Source of the DNA: Bacilli bacterium
GTDB lineage: Bacteria > Bacillota_I > Bacilli_A > RFN20 > CAG-826
Direction: 5' to 3'
Assembly (NCBI GenBank): GCA_022482735.1
Contig: JAKVOO010000001.1
Coordinates: 243,699 to 307,698 of the forward strand
DNA: 64,000 nucleotides
A program made the position numbers and the translations under genes. Shown here in pieces: positions 48,837-57,965 of the stretch; position 1 is the stretch's first letter, and each line of letters starts with the position of its first letter. The notes below the pieces were generated by a model that was not told the DNA's origin, did no database searches, and saw nothing but the letters and a program-made list of their open reading frames with translations.

Positions 48837-50016
48837 ATGGCAAAAATTATTATGCATATTGATTTGAATGCCTTCTTTGCCACGGCGGAAGAAATTCGCG
48901 ATCCCTCGCTAGCGGGAAAACCGCTTGTCGTCGGTGGTTCCGGACGAAGAGGAATTGTTTCTACTGCCTCATATGCTGCGCGCAAATATGGTGTTCACTC
49001 CGCCATGCCAACTTATATGGCCAAACGATTGTGCCCAAATTTGGTTGTTATTAGTCCCGATTTTCATCTTTACTCGCAGCTTTCGCACGAGTTTTTTTCT
49101 TTTTTACGAACGTATTCGCAGATTCAAGAAGTTGCCAGCATCGATGAATGTTACATGGATATGACTAACGCTATGAAAGATGTCAGTGATCCACACAAGT
49201 TCTTACTTGATCTTCAAACCAAACTTTATCAACAGACCAAGTTGAAGTGCTCAATTGGTTTAGCGCCCACGAAGTTTTTAGCCAAAATGGCCAGTGATAT
49301 TAAAAAGCCGATGGGCATTACCATTCTACGAAGAAGAGATATAAAAAAAATTCTTTGGCCACTGCCGATTTCTTCTATGTTTGGTATCGGTAAGAAAACA
49401 TGGCCAAAACTAGAAAAAATTGGCATTAAAACCATCGGCGACTTCGCGGAGTCAACCGATCCGCTAGTTAAGCAAATTCTAGGAAAATTTTATTATGTGC
49501 TGCTTGATTGGGCTCATGGCCAAGGCAATGATTTGGTTGAAAGTGAACCGGATGACCCCAAGAGTATCGGTCATTCTTCCACATTTTTAAATGACACAAA
49601 TGATAGTGAAGAAATAGTAACTTTATTAAACCAACTTGCAAAGGAAGTCAGTGAGGAGGCTAAGCGCAAAGACTATATTGGATCTACAATTCAGATTGTG
49701 ATTAAAAACTCCGACTTCAGCGTTATTAATCGTTCAGAAACGCTTTTGGAAGCGACAAATGACTATTCAATTATTGCAAAAATTGCTGTGGACCTATTGA
49801 ATCACAATTATCAGGGTCAATTAATCCGTCTAGTCGGGGTTACTCTTCAAAATATCGTTCGTAAAGAAGATGCCGTTGTCCAGATGTCGCTATTTGACTT
49901 TTCTCAAGGTTGAGAAAGAAAATGAGACTCGAGCTTTGATTAGTGAAATCAATCGTAAAATGAAGAAAGATCTTCTTCTAACCGCTCGTGATTTAAAGAA
50001 AAAACAAGAAAGGTAG
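48837..50016 (+). CDS. dinB: DNA polymerase IV (Y family), C-terminal frameshift
   Basis: Error-prone translesion polymerase. IIMHIDLNAFFATAEE, YAARKYGVHSAMP, SIDECYMDMT and the thumb LAPTKFLAKMASD are typical. The frame stops at 49913 because of an extra g at about 49907-49912 (caaggttgag). Removing it continues VEKENETRALISEINRKM to TAG 50014-50016, the normal DinB tail, for about 392 residues. The SLFDF motif just before the break resembles the beta-clamp binding peptide. GAGGGGTG precedes the start. Confidence 0.93.
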
Positions 50017-50031
50017 TTATTTAGTAGTTTT

Positions 50032-50910
50032 ATGGTAATTATTAAGTCGCTTGAGTTATATCGTACTTACCTTGTAGCCGAAAAAGGGCTCGCTTTAAAT
50101 ACCATTGAAAGTTATCTTTCAGATTTGGGTTTCTTTTTTCAAAAATTTTCCTATCACGATACAAGCGAGTTAACTGGGGCCGAACTGAATGACTTCATCT
50201 ATGATGAAAGTAGTCAAGGACATGCGATGGCAACGATTGTGCGTCGTATATCCGCGATAAAGAATTATCTTTTGTTTTTATCACAATCTAATCTTTATTC
50301 GCATCCTCTGCCTAAAGTCGATTTACCAAAACAGGGGTCCCATTTGCCCGTCGTTTTATCGCTAGAAGAAGTAGATCGTTTGCTAGATGCCCCTAACCTT
50401 GAGCACAAGCGAGAGTATCGCGATAAAACAATGTTGGAAGTAATGTATGCCTGTGGCCTTCGAGTTTCGGAACTCCTATCGTTAACGCGTAATCAAATTA
50501 ATTTTCAAAATGACACCATAAGAATTATTGGCAAGGGAAATAAAGAGCGGATTATTCCTATCGGCGAGTTTGCCTTGGGCTATTTAACCAAATATATTGA
50601 AGAGGTAAGAGCGACTAATCCTGGATATAAATCAAATTATATTTTTTTAAATCGTATGGGTAAAAAGGTATCGCGACAATACTTTTATAAAGCGATTAAT
50701 GAATATGCTAAGCGAGCAGATATAGGCAAACGAGTATCGCCACATACTCTTCGTCATTGCTTTGCCACTCATCTATTAGAGAATGGAGCGGCCTTGCGGG
50801 TGGTACAAGAAATGCTTGGTCATAGTTCAATTGCAACAACGCAAATCTACACTCATGTATCAAGTCGAAGAATAATTAGCGCCTACGATTTGTATACTAG
50901 CCGCAAATGA
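50032..50910 (+). CDS. xerD: Site-specific tyrosine recombinase XerD-like
   Basis: 292 residues. SAM-like N-terminal domain (YRTYLVAEKGLALNTIESYLSDL), catalytic residues Arg in ACGLRVSELLSL, Lys in GKGNKERIIPI, His/Arg in PHTLRHCFATHLL, His in LGHSSIATTQIYTHV with the nucleophile Tyr. It resolves chromosome dimers at dif with a partner; XerC versus XerD cannot be settled here. It lies 16 bases after dinB, and its next neighbour deoB matches Bacillus xerD-deoB (drm) order. Confidence 0.92.
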   Translation: MVIIKSLELYRTYLVAEKGLALNTIESYLSDLGFFFQKFSYHDTSELTGAELNDFIYDESSQGHAMATIVRRISAIKNYLLFLSQSNLYSHPLPKVDLPKQGSHLPVVLSLEEVDRLLDAPNLEHKREYRDKTMLEVMYACGLRVSELLSLTRNQINFQNDTIRIIGKGNKERIIPIGEFALGYLTKYIEEVRATNPGYKSNYIFLNRMGKKVSRQYFYKAINEYAKRADIGKRVSPHTLRHCFATHLLENGAALRVVQEMLGHSSIATTQIYTHVSSRRIISAYDLYTSRK

Positions 50911-50941
50911 ACTATAATACTATGTTTCGGAGGTATGTTAT

Positions 50942-52159
50942 ATGGGAAACAAATTAAATTTTAGACGAGTGTTTGTGATTGTAATGGATAGCGCCGGCAT
51001 TGGCGAAATGCCTGATGCGGAGCGCTTTGGTGATAAAGGGGCCTCAACCTTTGTTCATATTAGTGAAAAAATGCCTAATGGTCTGCACTTGCCTGTAATG
51101 GAAGCGATGGGTCTAGGCGAATTAAATACTATTAGAGGGGTAAAATCATCTGTTAAGCATCCTCATAGTTACGCTATGCGCGCCCAGGAAGCCAGTAACG
51201 GAAAAGATACGATGACTGGCCACTGGGAAATGATGGGCATTTTAACAACCGAGCCGTTTCAAACCTTTACTGACACTGGTTTCCCGGATGAACTCATTAG
51301 TGAACTAGAGACCAAAACTGGTCATAAAGTTATCGGTAATATCGCCGCTTCAGGTACTGAAATACTCAAGCAACTTGGCGAACAGCAAATGCGCGAGAAT
51401 TCACTTATAGTTTATACTTCGGCTGATAGTGTTTTGCAAATCGCAGCGCATGAAGAAGTGACTGGAGTGCAAGAGTTATATCGTTGTTGCGAAATTGCTC
51501 GCGAAATTTGCATGAAACCGGAATGGCGGGTTGGTCGTGTTATTGCACGCCCCTTTGTCGGAAGCGATGCTGCGTCGTTCAAGCGGACACCAAATCGCCA
51601 TGATTTGGCTTTGTCTCCTTCTTCGACAACCGCTATGGATATTTTAAAAGATAATGGATACATGGTAAGTTGTATTGGAAAAATAGGTGATATTTTTAAC
51701 CAAAAAGGAGTGGTAAAAACTCAAAAAACAATCAGTAATGAGGATGGTATGGATAAGACTATCGGTGAAGCCAAGACCGGCAATTACCGTGGTTTAATAT
51801 TCACCAATTTAGTTGAGTTTGATAGTGAATATGGCCATCGCCGGAATCCAATTGGGTATGGCGAAGCGCTTGAAGCTTTTGATAAGCGCCTAGGAGAATT
51901 GTTATCCGTAATTAAGGATGACGATTTAGTTGTGGTTACCGCTGATCACGGCAATGACCCGACTTGGCATGGCAGTGATCATACCCGGGAAAAAGTTCCT
52001 TTCCTAATGTATAGTCCTCTTTTTAAGAATGGTAAATTTTTAGAAGATCGACACTCATTCGCTGATTTAGGGGCAACAATTTTAGCCAATTTTGATTTAA
52101 CAAAGGCTGATACAATGATAGGAGAGGCTATTACTGAGGTTAATAACGATGAAAAATAA
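50942..52159 (+). CDS. deoB: Phosphopentomutase
   Basis: 405 residues. Interconverts (deoxy)ribose 1-phosphate and 5-phosphate in nucleoside salvage. Alkaline-phosphatase-fold metal motifs: VIVMDSAGIGEMPDA (Asp), DTMTGHWEMMG, and VTADHGNDPTWHGSDHTREKVPF. GGAGG precedes ATG 50942. The stop overlaps the next lipoprotein gene by 11 bases, so transport and salvage genes are co-transcribed. Confidence 0.96.
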   Translation: MGNKLNFRRVFVIVMDSAGIGEMPDAERFGDKGASTFVHISEKMPNGLHLPVMEAMGLGELNTIRGVKSSVKHPHSYAMRAQEASNGKDTMTGHWEMMGILTTEPFQTFTDTGFPDELISELETKTGHKVIGNIAASGTEILKQLGEQQMRENSLIVYTSADSVLQIAAHEEVTGVQELYRCCEIAREICMKPEWRVGRVIARPFVGSDAASFKRTPNRHDLALSPSSTTAMDILKDNGYMVSCIGKIGDIFNQKGVVKTQKTISNEDGMDKTIGEAKTGNYRGLIFTNLVEFDSEYGHRRNPIGYGEALEAFDKRLGELLSVIKDDDLVVVTADHGNDPTWHGSDHTREKVPFLMYSPLFKNGKFLEDRHSFADLGATILANFDLTKADTMIGEAITEVNNDEK

Positions 52160-53147
52160 GTTTTTCTTGTTGCTATCTTCTTTTTCGCTTTTGCTTGTCG
52201 CATGCCAGGGTAATCAAGTATCGACTAGTGGTGACAGTTCCTTATCAAATACGGATAATAGTGCGAGCCTCGTTTTAGATTATTCAATCATTTCCCCTTC
52301 TGGCGCTCCATCATTAGGCTTTTATCCGTGGGCTAAAAGTGGCGTTTTATCAACGAACTCTTCGGTCCCTGTGGTTTTGAGTGCTTTTGCAGCGGCTTCC
52401 TATGATGTAATTGTCATGGACCATAGTCAAGGTTTAAAGCAGATTATTAATAATAACGCGCCCTACCAATTGGCTCGCATTATCACTAAAGGTAATTTTC
52501 ACTTGGTTGGTATAAATAAAAGTAGTAGTGATACTCCTAAAACTGGCGATTTGATTGTTAGTTTTGGAAACGCTCAAGGTATCCCGAATCAAATTCTTCA
52601 AAAAGTTTTTCCAAGTATTGATAATTTAAACTTTGTGAGTTCGGTCTCCGATACGGTTCCCGTAATTAAAACCGGACTATATGGGGGGGAGCCTGTCGAT
52701 TATGTTTTAACCGCACAGCCAATCCTCCATAACATTGAAATGAGCGGAACGAGTATTTTCTACGATGTTGACATGCAAAAAAAGTGGAATGAATTATCTA
52801 ATCTTGATGGATTTCCTCAAGCTGGTGTTTTTGTTAAAACTAGTTTGTATCAAGACAATCCAGACCAATTGGCTCTTTTTATTTCGCAATTGGATGAGGC
52901 GACCACCAATTTAATCTTTCATCCGCAAATTGCTGTTGATGCTATGAATGGATATGGAACAAGTGACGAACAGAAAGCTCTTTTTGGAGTTGATAGTTCG
53001 ACTGTGGATGATCTTCAACTTTCTGAAGAAATGGAAGATGCACCTAATAACATGGGCTTTGCAACAGGTAAATACAGTCTTACAAGTTATCTTGAATATA
53101 TGGAGCAGGAAGATTACCCATCTTTAGCCTACTCACCTTTATTTTAA
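52149..53147 (+). CDS. ABC transporter substrate-binding lipoprotein (SsuA/NMT1-like)
   Basis: 332 residues. Lipobox LVAC, Ser/Asp-rich spacer, then a type II periplasmic-binding fold (YSIISPSGAPSLGFYPWAKSG; KTGLYGGEPVDYVLTAQPIL) in the style of nitrate/sulfonate/thiamine-precursor binding proteins. The start overlaps deoB, and the permease starts six bases later. The ligand is unknown. Context with deoB hints at nucleoside or cofactor-precursor uptake, which is inference. Confidence 0.83.
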   Translation: MKNKFFLLLSSFSLLLVACQGNQVSTSGDSSLSNTDNSASLVLDYSIISPSGAPSLGFYPWAKSGVLSTNSSVPVVLSAFAAASYDVIVMDHSQGLKQIINNNAPYQLARIITKGNFHLVGINKSSSDTPKTGDLIVSFGNAQGIPNQILQKVFPSIDNLNFVSSVSDTVPVIKTGLYGGEPVDYVLTAQPILHNIEMSGTSIFYDVDMQKKWNELSNLDGFPQAGVFVKTSLYQDNPDQLALFISQLDEATTNLIFHPQIAVDAMNGYGTSDEQKALFGVDSSTVDDLQLSEEMEDAPNNMGFATGKYSLTSYLEYMEQEDYPSLAYSPLF

Positions 53148-53152
53148 CTATT

Positions 53153-53923
53153 ATGAAAAAGAGAATTCTTTCCTTAAAACCTAATCTACGGATAATTCTC
53201 TTTTTATTATTGGGTTTTCTTTTTCTTTTTATCCTTTGGCAGATTCTTTCGCTAACCATTAATGCATACATTATTCCCTCGCCCATTAAGGTTATACCCG
53301 CCTACATATCTTCCTTTGCGTTTATTGCCACTTATGAGGCCATTCTAGCTACAATAACGAGATTGGTTATATCAGTGCTCTTCGCGTGTATATTGGGCTT
53401 AATACTTGGATTGATAAGTGGATCTTATGCCGATTTTCATCGTTTTCTCATGCCATTAATTAGCGCTCTCCGTAGCGTTCCAACCGCAGTGATTATCCTG
53501 ATATCTATTTCGATAATCAAGATTTCATTTTCACCAATTATAGTTTCATTTCTAATCACCTTTCCATTGATTTATGAAGCGACGTATTCAGGCGTAAAAT
53601 CAATTGACCAGGATCTTTATGATGCCATGCGCCTTGAAGGCGAAAATCACTGGCAAACCTTGCTTCGAGTAAAGCTACCAATTGCTATGCCATATGTACT
53701 ATTGAGCATTATTCAAGCAGTGGGATTAGGAATGAAAGTCACAATTATGAGTGAGGTACTCTCAGGAAATAATCGCAGTAGTGGTTTAGGGTTTAGTATC
53801 GCTCAAGCCTACTACGATGCTGACTTTATAAAAATTTTCGTTTTTGCTTTACACGCAATTGTAATTAGTATAATCTTTGACTTAGTGGCAACTAATTTTC
53901 GTAAAAAGTCACAGTTTAAGTAG
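53153..53923 (+). CDS. ABC transporter permease (SsuC/TauC-like)
   Basis: 256 residues. Six hydrophobic spans, with the permease EAA-loop motif in DAMRLEGENHWQTLLRVKLPIAMPYV, where the ATPase would dock. It pairs with the binding lipoprotein upstream. No ATP-binding subunit follows; the next 150 bases hold no frame for it. An ATPase would have to be encoded elsewhere. Confidence 0.9.
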   Translation: MKKRILSLKPNLRIILFLLLGFLFLFILWQILSLTINAYIIPSPIKVIPAYISSFAFIATYEAILATITRLVISVLFACILGLILGLISGSYADFHRFLMPLISALRSVPTAVIILISISIIKISFSPIIVSFLITFPLIYEATYSGVKSIDQDLYDAMRLEGENHWQTLLRVKLPIAMPYVLLSIIQAVGLGMKVTIMSEVLSGNNRSSGLGFSIAQAYYDADFIKIFVFALHAIVISIIFDLVATNFRKKSQFK

Positions 53924-54072
53924 CGATGGTGGGGGATTAGTTTAGTTAACCGAGTCCATGTACTCCTCATAAGTAATTAGATGCCTGAAGAAGCCGAATC
54001 AACAATCCGACTTTTTTTTACGTGCAAGTTACCCACATAGTTGAATTTCCGATTGGAAACAGGAGGTATGAA
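53924..54072. other. Intergenic region after the ABC permease
   Basis: About 150 bases. AGCCGAAT and ATCCGACT flank a short loop before eight T residues near 53995-54020, an imperfect terminator. Nothing resembling an ATP-binding subunit. The last bases carry the AGGAGG used by the next gene. Confidence 0.4.
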
Positions 54073-54687
54073 ATGAATTCGGAAAAAAAGGAAAAAGTCT
54101 TTTACAAGAAAAAAGTTTACGATGGGGAAAAAAGTCGCTACCGATTAAGTGATGATGGCCAAACCGAGGATTTAACCTGCGAAGAGCAAATGCTTCGCAG
54201 CGTTAGCGAAATGGAATTATCAATTACGATTTTAAATTGGATGCGAAGAATGTTGAATTACGCAAAGTTTTCGCTCTTATACAAAACCGAATATACTTTG
54301 CACGCAGGCGAAATATACGAAATTGATTTTGGCATCGGCGTTAATTGTGAGATCAAGGAACGTCATTATGGAGTGATTCTAGTCGATAGTTATGAGAACA
54401 ATCAAATTGCTATCGTGTGCCCATTAAAAACCAAACATCATGATGCCAATCCAACTAGCGATGTCGCGATTGGAAAGATTCCCGATCTATTAACTGATAA
54501 GGAAACAATTGCTGTCTTTAATCAAATTCGTGGAATTGATAAAATTCGCATTTATCGGTTTGGAATTATCAATGGCAAAAAAAGCGAGAGAGAGGGTCCT
54601 ATCAGTAAACTTAGCGATGAGCAAATGAAGAAAATACGTTCCGCTATTTATCAAACAATTATTGACGGCAATCCCTTCGCACAATAA
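54073..54687 (+). CDS. PemK/MazF-like domain protein
   Basis: About 204 residues from ATG 54073, with AGGAGG six bases upstream; an upstream in-frame GTG at 54022 lies before that site and is less likely. The first 80 residues are charged and helical. The last 120 match PemK/MazF (LHAGEIYEIDFGIGVNCEIKERHYGVILVD; TIAVFNQIRGIDKIRI), an endoribonuclease fold. No antitoxin gene is adjacent on either side, so toxicity is doubtful. The N-terminal segment may act in cis or mark a non-toxic branch. Confidence 0.78.
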   Translation: MNSEKKEKVFYKKKVYDGEKSRYRLSDDGQTEDLTCEEQMLRSVSEMELSITILNWMRRMLNYAKFSLLYKTEYTLHAGEIYEIDFGIGVNCEIKERHYGVILVDSYENNQIAIVCPLKTKHHDANPTSDVAIGKIPDLLTDKETIAVFNQIRGIDKIRIYRFGIINGKKSEREGPISKLSDEQMKKIRSAIYQTIIDGNPFAQ

Positions 54688-54729
54688 ATGTAGTAGTTAT
54701 TTAGTATTTATTAAGTTATAAATAAGTAT

Positions 54730-54778
54730 AGTCTTTTTGTGGAAAACTCTATGTTTAAAGCAAAAAGACTTTTTTTGT
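54730..54778 (+). terminator. Terminator of the PemK-like gene
   Basis: AGTCTTTTTGT and CAAAAAGACT pair around a loop of about 20 nt and run into T7. Confidence 0.7.
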
Positions 54779-54890
54779 TTTAATGATAAAAATATTAATA
54801 ATTTACTTTTCAAGCGCATTATTTAAATGTTAGTTTACATAATATACATTATGCGAAGTTGTTTGTCTTACCCTTTAGGAGTGTTTTATT

Positions 54891-54965
54891 ATGAACCCAT
54901 GCCAACGTCTCTTCCACTGCTTCAGTCATACGCCCATATACGATAAGTATTTTAATTTGTTTTAA
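54891..54965 (+). CDS. Possible 24-residue Cys-containing peptide
   Basis: ATG 54891 to TAA 54963-54965 with TAGGAG upstream at nine to ten bases. Two Cys, two His and several Phe in a short polar peptide. No match recognised. The good Shine-Dalgarno is the only support. Confidence 0.3.
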   Translation: MNPCQRLFHCFSHTPIYDKYFNLF

Positions 54966-55034
54966 AGTGAAATGATTTTTTTCTTTTATCTATTTAGTTT
55001 AATTTTAATGGAAAATGGTTAAAACTTTTTTTGT

Positions 55035-55066
55035 CAAAAAAAGTCCAAAGATTAATTGGACTTTTA
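55035..55066 (-). terminator. Terminator of the yqeG-rsfS operon
   Basis: On the minus strand AAAAGTCCAA and TTGGACTTTT pair with T7 after. It lies 40 bases past the rsfS stop. The repeat could act on both strands. Confidence 0.8.
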
Positions 55067-55103
55067 GTTTAATATTCATGATAGACTCATCTCATCTTTA
55101 TTT

Positions 55104-55436
55104 CTAATTAGGCAAGTATATGCCTTCAAGATTAAACCTCTGACGACCTTGGGGACTGAAGATATGAATTATGACATCTCCAGCATCAATCAAAACCCAT
55201 TCAGATCCACGATTTTTACCTTCAATATGATTAATACTAGTGCCAATACTTTTTAGTGCCGTTTCTATGACATCGGCTAAGGCATTCAACTGGCGCTCAT
55301 TGGTTGCCGTTGCGATTATATAGTAATCAGCTAAAGGCATTCTTTCGCTGACATCTACAGCTATAATATCTTCGGCCTTTTTATCATCTAAGGCTTTAAT
55401 TAAAACTTGAACTTTCTCTGGATAAATCTCTTTCAT
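55104..55436 (-). CDS. rsfS: Ribosomal silencing factor RsfS
   Basis: 110 residues. The frame extends upstream, but ATG at 55436 has AAAGGAG before it and starts the family's own N-terminus. LIKALDDKKAEDIIAVDVSER, LADYYIIATATNERQLNALAD and GSEWVLIDAGDVIIHIF are characteristic. It binds L14 to block subunit joining in starved cells. The stop of nadD-yqeK overlaps the start by 4 bases. It is last in the operon. Confidence 0.94.
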   Translation of the reverse strand: MKEIYPEKVQVLIKALDDKKAEDIIAVDVSERMPLADYYIIATATNERQLNALADVIETALKSIGTSINHIEGKNRGSEWVLIDAGDVIIHIFSPQGRQRFNLEGIYLPN

Positions 55437-56527
55437 TTTTTCTCCTTTAAATATTGGTGAAAGCAACGCTTAGTTAATTTATTATAAATATCTTTTTCAT
55501 TAGCAAGTAGGTATTCCCGATTTGCGGCCAGTACCTTTAAAAAACCGGTTTGATAATTATTCATGCAGGCGGCGATAAGACCACTGCTATCGAAGCCACG
55601 AGTGGGTTCTATTTTGTCGGCACTATAAGTTACCATTGCAATTGGTCCCATGTTTTGATCGCCTGTTGCATGCTTTCTAATAGCCTCTAAAATTGTTCGA
55701 CTCTTAATCCCAAAGACTTCCCGGGCAAGGTACTCGCTGACAAACTGATGATGAAGCCATTTATTCAAATTAACATAACCCGCATATTTTTTTTGCATAA
55801 TTTCTTTTTGGAAGGATTCACTTATGTTCTTACCAATGTCGTGCAGTAAACCTGCCACATAAGCATCGCTCCCCGAAAGGTTATTTGCTTCGGCTATTTG
55901 CTTGGCTAATTTTGCCACTTCAAGAGAGTGAGCAAGTCGATCCCCCGAAATAAATTCTTTAATTTTAGGCAAATAGTATAGATTATGACTAGCGATGTAC
56001 TCCAGTACTTCAAGCGAAGTATCTGCACTCTTTAGCTCGCGAATTAAAGACGAACTAGTCGGACTCTTGGGCCCGGGAACAACTTGCATTTTATAAGTAA
56101 TTACATTATCGAGATTTAGTGGAATACCTGGCCGTTCATAGACGAGGACGGCAGCTCGTTCAATTAGTTCCGTATTCTTATACCAATTATGAAACTTATT
56201 GGCCTGATCGGCTCCTAAAAGAAAGAAGAGCGTCTCATTAGGATGCTGATTCTGATAATCGCGGACGGTATCGGCAGAGTAGTTTACTGGAGCCGGACTA
56301 TCTAATTCCATATGCGAGATTTCGGCCCAAGTTACATCTTTCAAAAACAACTCAAGCATCCGTAAGCGATCAAGTTCATTATTTTTTTCATCTTTCCAGC
56401 GGGGATGTTTGGCTAAAACAAAAACCACTTTATCCGCTCCAACTTCATGAAGAGCCGATTCCGCTACCTGAAGATGCCCTAAATGCACGGGATCAAAAGA
56501 TCCCCCATAAATTATTGTCTTGTTCAT
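55433..56527 (-). CDS. nadD: NadD-YqeK fusion: nicotinate-nucleotide adenylyltransferase plus HD phosphatase
   Basis: 364 residues. The N-terminal half (about 1-190) is NadD: GGSFDPVHLGHL with the nucleotidyltransferase (H/T)xGH, ADQANKFHNWY, and PTSSSLIREL. It makes deamido-NAD from NaMN and ATP. The C-terminal half is YqeK-like HD domain (HSLEVAKLAKQI, GLLHDIGKN, HATGDQNMGPIAMVTYSADKIEP), which in Firmicutes hydrolyses Ap4A. In Bacillus these are separate adjacent genes; fusion removes the junction. The start overlaps yhbY (TAATG). Confidence 0.93.
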   Translation of the reverse strand: MNKTIIYGGSFDPVHLGHLQVAESALHEVGADKVVFVLAKHPRWKDEKNNELDRLRMLELFLKDVTWAEISHMELDSPAPVNYSADTVRDYQNQHPNETLFFLLGADQANKFHNWYKNTELIERAAVLVYERPGIPLNLDNVITYKMQVVPGPKSPTSSSLIRELKSADTSLEVLEYIASHNLYYLPKIKEFISGDRLAHSLEVAKLAKQIAEANNLSGSDAYVAGLLHDIGKNISESFQKEIMQKKYAGYVNLNKWLHHQFVSEYLAREVFGIKSRTILEAIRKHATGDQNMGPIAMVTYSADKIEPTRGFDSSGLIAACMNNYQTGFLKVLAANREYLLANEKDIYNKLTKRCFHQYLKEKK

Positions 56528-56823
56528 TATCGGGGTAATTCGATTCTATGAGGAAGATGGGGATTAGCCCGATATAGAGTAATAATACGACCGACAATTT
56601 GCACCACTTCTGCTTGCAGTTTCATCGAAAGGTCAATTGCAATTCCTTCAATTGGATTTTCCGCCGATTTTAAAACGCTAATCTTAATTAATTCCTTAGC
56701 TTTCAAACCTTTATCCAACAAATCTAATTGCGTCTCCCCTAAAAGGTTCTTCCCAATTTGATAAAGCGGACGTAAGGCATTGGCCTTATTTTTCAAAAAA
56801 GCTTTTTGATGATTGTTTAGCAT
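56527..56823 (-). CDS. yhbY: Ribosome-associated RNA-binding protein YhbY/YqeI
   Basis: 98 residues, CRS1-YhbY domain: KNKANALRPLYQIGKNLLGET, LDKGLKAKELIKISVLKSA, VQIVGRIITLYR. It binds pre-50S particles. It lies between yqeH and nadD as in Bacillus; aroE, which usually sits in this cluster, is missing. Confidence 0.93.
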   Translation of the reverse strand: MLNNHQKAFLKNKANALRPLYQIGKNLLGETQLDLLDKGLKAKELIKISVLKSAENPIEGIAIDLSMKLQAEVVQIVGRIITLYRANPHLPHRIELPR

Positions 56824-56831
56824 AATTGCTC

Positions 56832-57962
56832 CTATACTTTTGCCGTACCATGATAGATACTGATGCCATTTAAAACATAAACACGGATGATCTGGTGATT
56901 ACCGACAAACGAAATCCAGCCCAAGCCAGAAATAGCTATATCACACTTATCCTCATAGTCAACCTTTATCTCGTAAACATCTAAATCACGCGAAGTTGAT
57001 ATCAACGTTGATATCGGTCGCGTAATTTTTTTGCGAATAATTCGTTCAAACACTTCATTGGCATTGCTCATGCTCGTCTTATGAATTCCAATATCGGGAG
57101 CCATATAAATTGAATAGGCGGCTCTCGCACCAGAAACCACTTCAATAAAAGCTAACCCACCAAATAGTAAAGCGTCTTTACTTTTAAGAAAGTAATTTCG
57201 CCCGCGTACTAAGGTCTTAGGAATCAAGTCATGAATTACTTCTCTTTCGGTCGCCATTTTACCAACATAACTGTTAGATAAGGAAAGCCCAGGTGTATCA
57301 TACATAGAATGTTGCTCATCAATAGGAATCTCGATTACTTGAAGTGTCGTATTGGGATAGATGGAAGTCGAAATATATTTTTGGGTAGGATTTTTATATG
57401 TTTTCAAAAGCGAGTTAATTAGCGCCGACTTTCCAGAGCTGTAAGCGCCAATGAAGTATATATCCTTCCCTTCACTATAGGTAAATATCGTCTTAATCAC
57501 TTCGTCGATATTATAATTCTGAGCTACGCTCGTAAGAATAATTTTTAAGGGATTTAGATGGGCATCTGTCACCCTTTTTGCCACATAATCATGAATGTTG
57601 TCTAAATTGGTTTTAGGAGGTAGAAGATCGGCTTTATTTGCCACGACAATAAGTGGATTATTTTTAATTTCTTCCGCCACTTCCGAATTAAAACTGGTTT
57701 CAAAAGTAAATAAATCGACAACGTATATTATTAACGATTTATTAGTTTTGGCCTGCTTCAATATTTCACGGAAGTCCGTGTCTAAAATGGGTTCATTGGC
57801 CGCCTTCTTCTTTTTCCGTTGCTCAGCAAAACAATGAGAGCAAAGAACAATCTCATGGTGTTCCATTTCCCAGGGATCGGCATAACCTGGCAAATCCGGA
57901 TTATCCGATTGTAAAACTTCCCCACAGCCATAGCAGCGACGAACGCGACGTACTTCACCCAT
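56832..57962 (-). CDS. yqeH: Ribosome biogenesis GTPase YqeH
   Basis: 376 residues, circularly permuted GTPase. N-terminal zinc site CYGCG ... CSHCF, then G4 ANKADLLP before G1 GAYSSGKSALINSLL and G3 DTPGLS. It acts in 30S maturation. C-terminal RNA-binding domain present. Four bases after yqeG. Confidence 0.95.
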   Translation of the reverse strand: MGEVRRVRRCYGCGEVLQSDNPDLPGYADPWEMEHHEIVLCSHCFAEQRKKKKAANEPILDTDFREILKQAKTNKSLIIYVVDLFTFETSFNSEVAEEIKNNPLIVVANKADLLPPKTNLDNIHDYVAKRVTDAHLNPLKIILTSVAQNYNIDEVIKTIFTYSEGKDIYFIGAYSSGKSALINSLLKTYKNPTQKYISTSIYPNTTLQVIEIPIDEQHSMYDTPGLSLSNSYVGKMATEREVIHDLIPKTLVRGRNYFLKSKDALLFGGLAFIEVVSGARAAYSIYMAPDIGIHKTSMSNANEVFERIIRKKITRPISTLISTSRDLDVYEIKVDYEDKCDIAISGLGWISFVGNHQIIRVYVLNGISIYHGTAKV

Positions 57963-57965
57963 AAG

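Larger units (their letters stand above)
54688..55103. other. Intergenic region between convergent units
   Basis: Contains a plus-strand terminator, a possible 24-residue ORF and a minus-strand terminator, all listed separately. The remainder is AT-rich with no recognised signal. Confidence 0.5.

Noticed and set aside
53924..54072. tRNA or small RNA after the ABC permease
   Set aside because: No cloverleaf or T-arm sequence could be folded; only an imperfect terminator is present.
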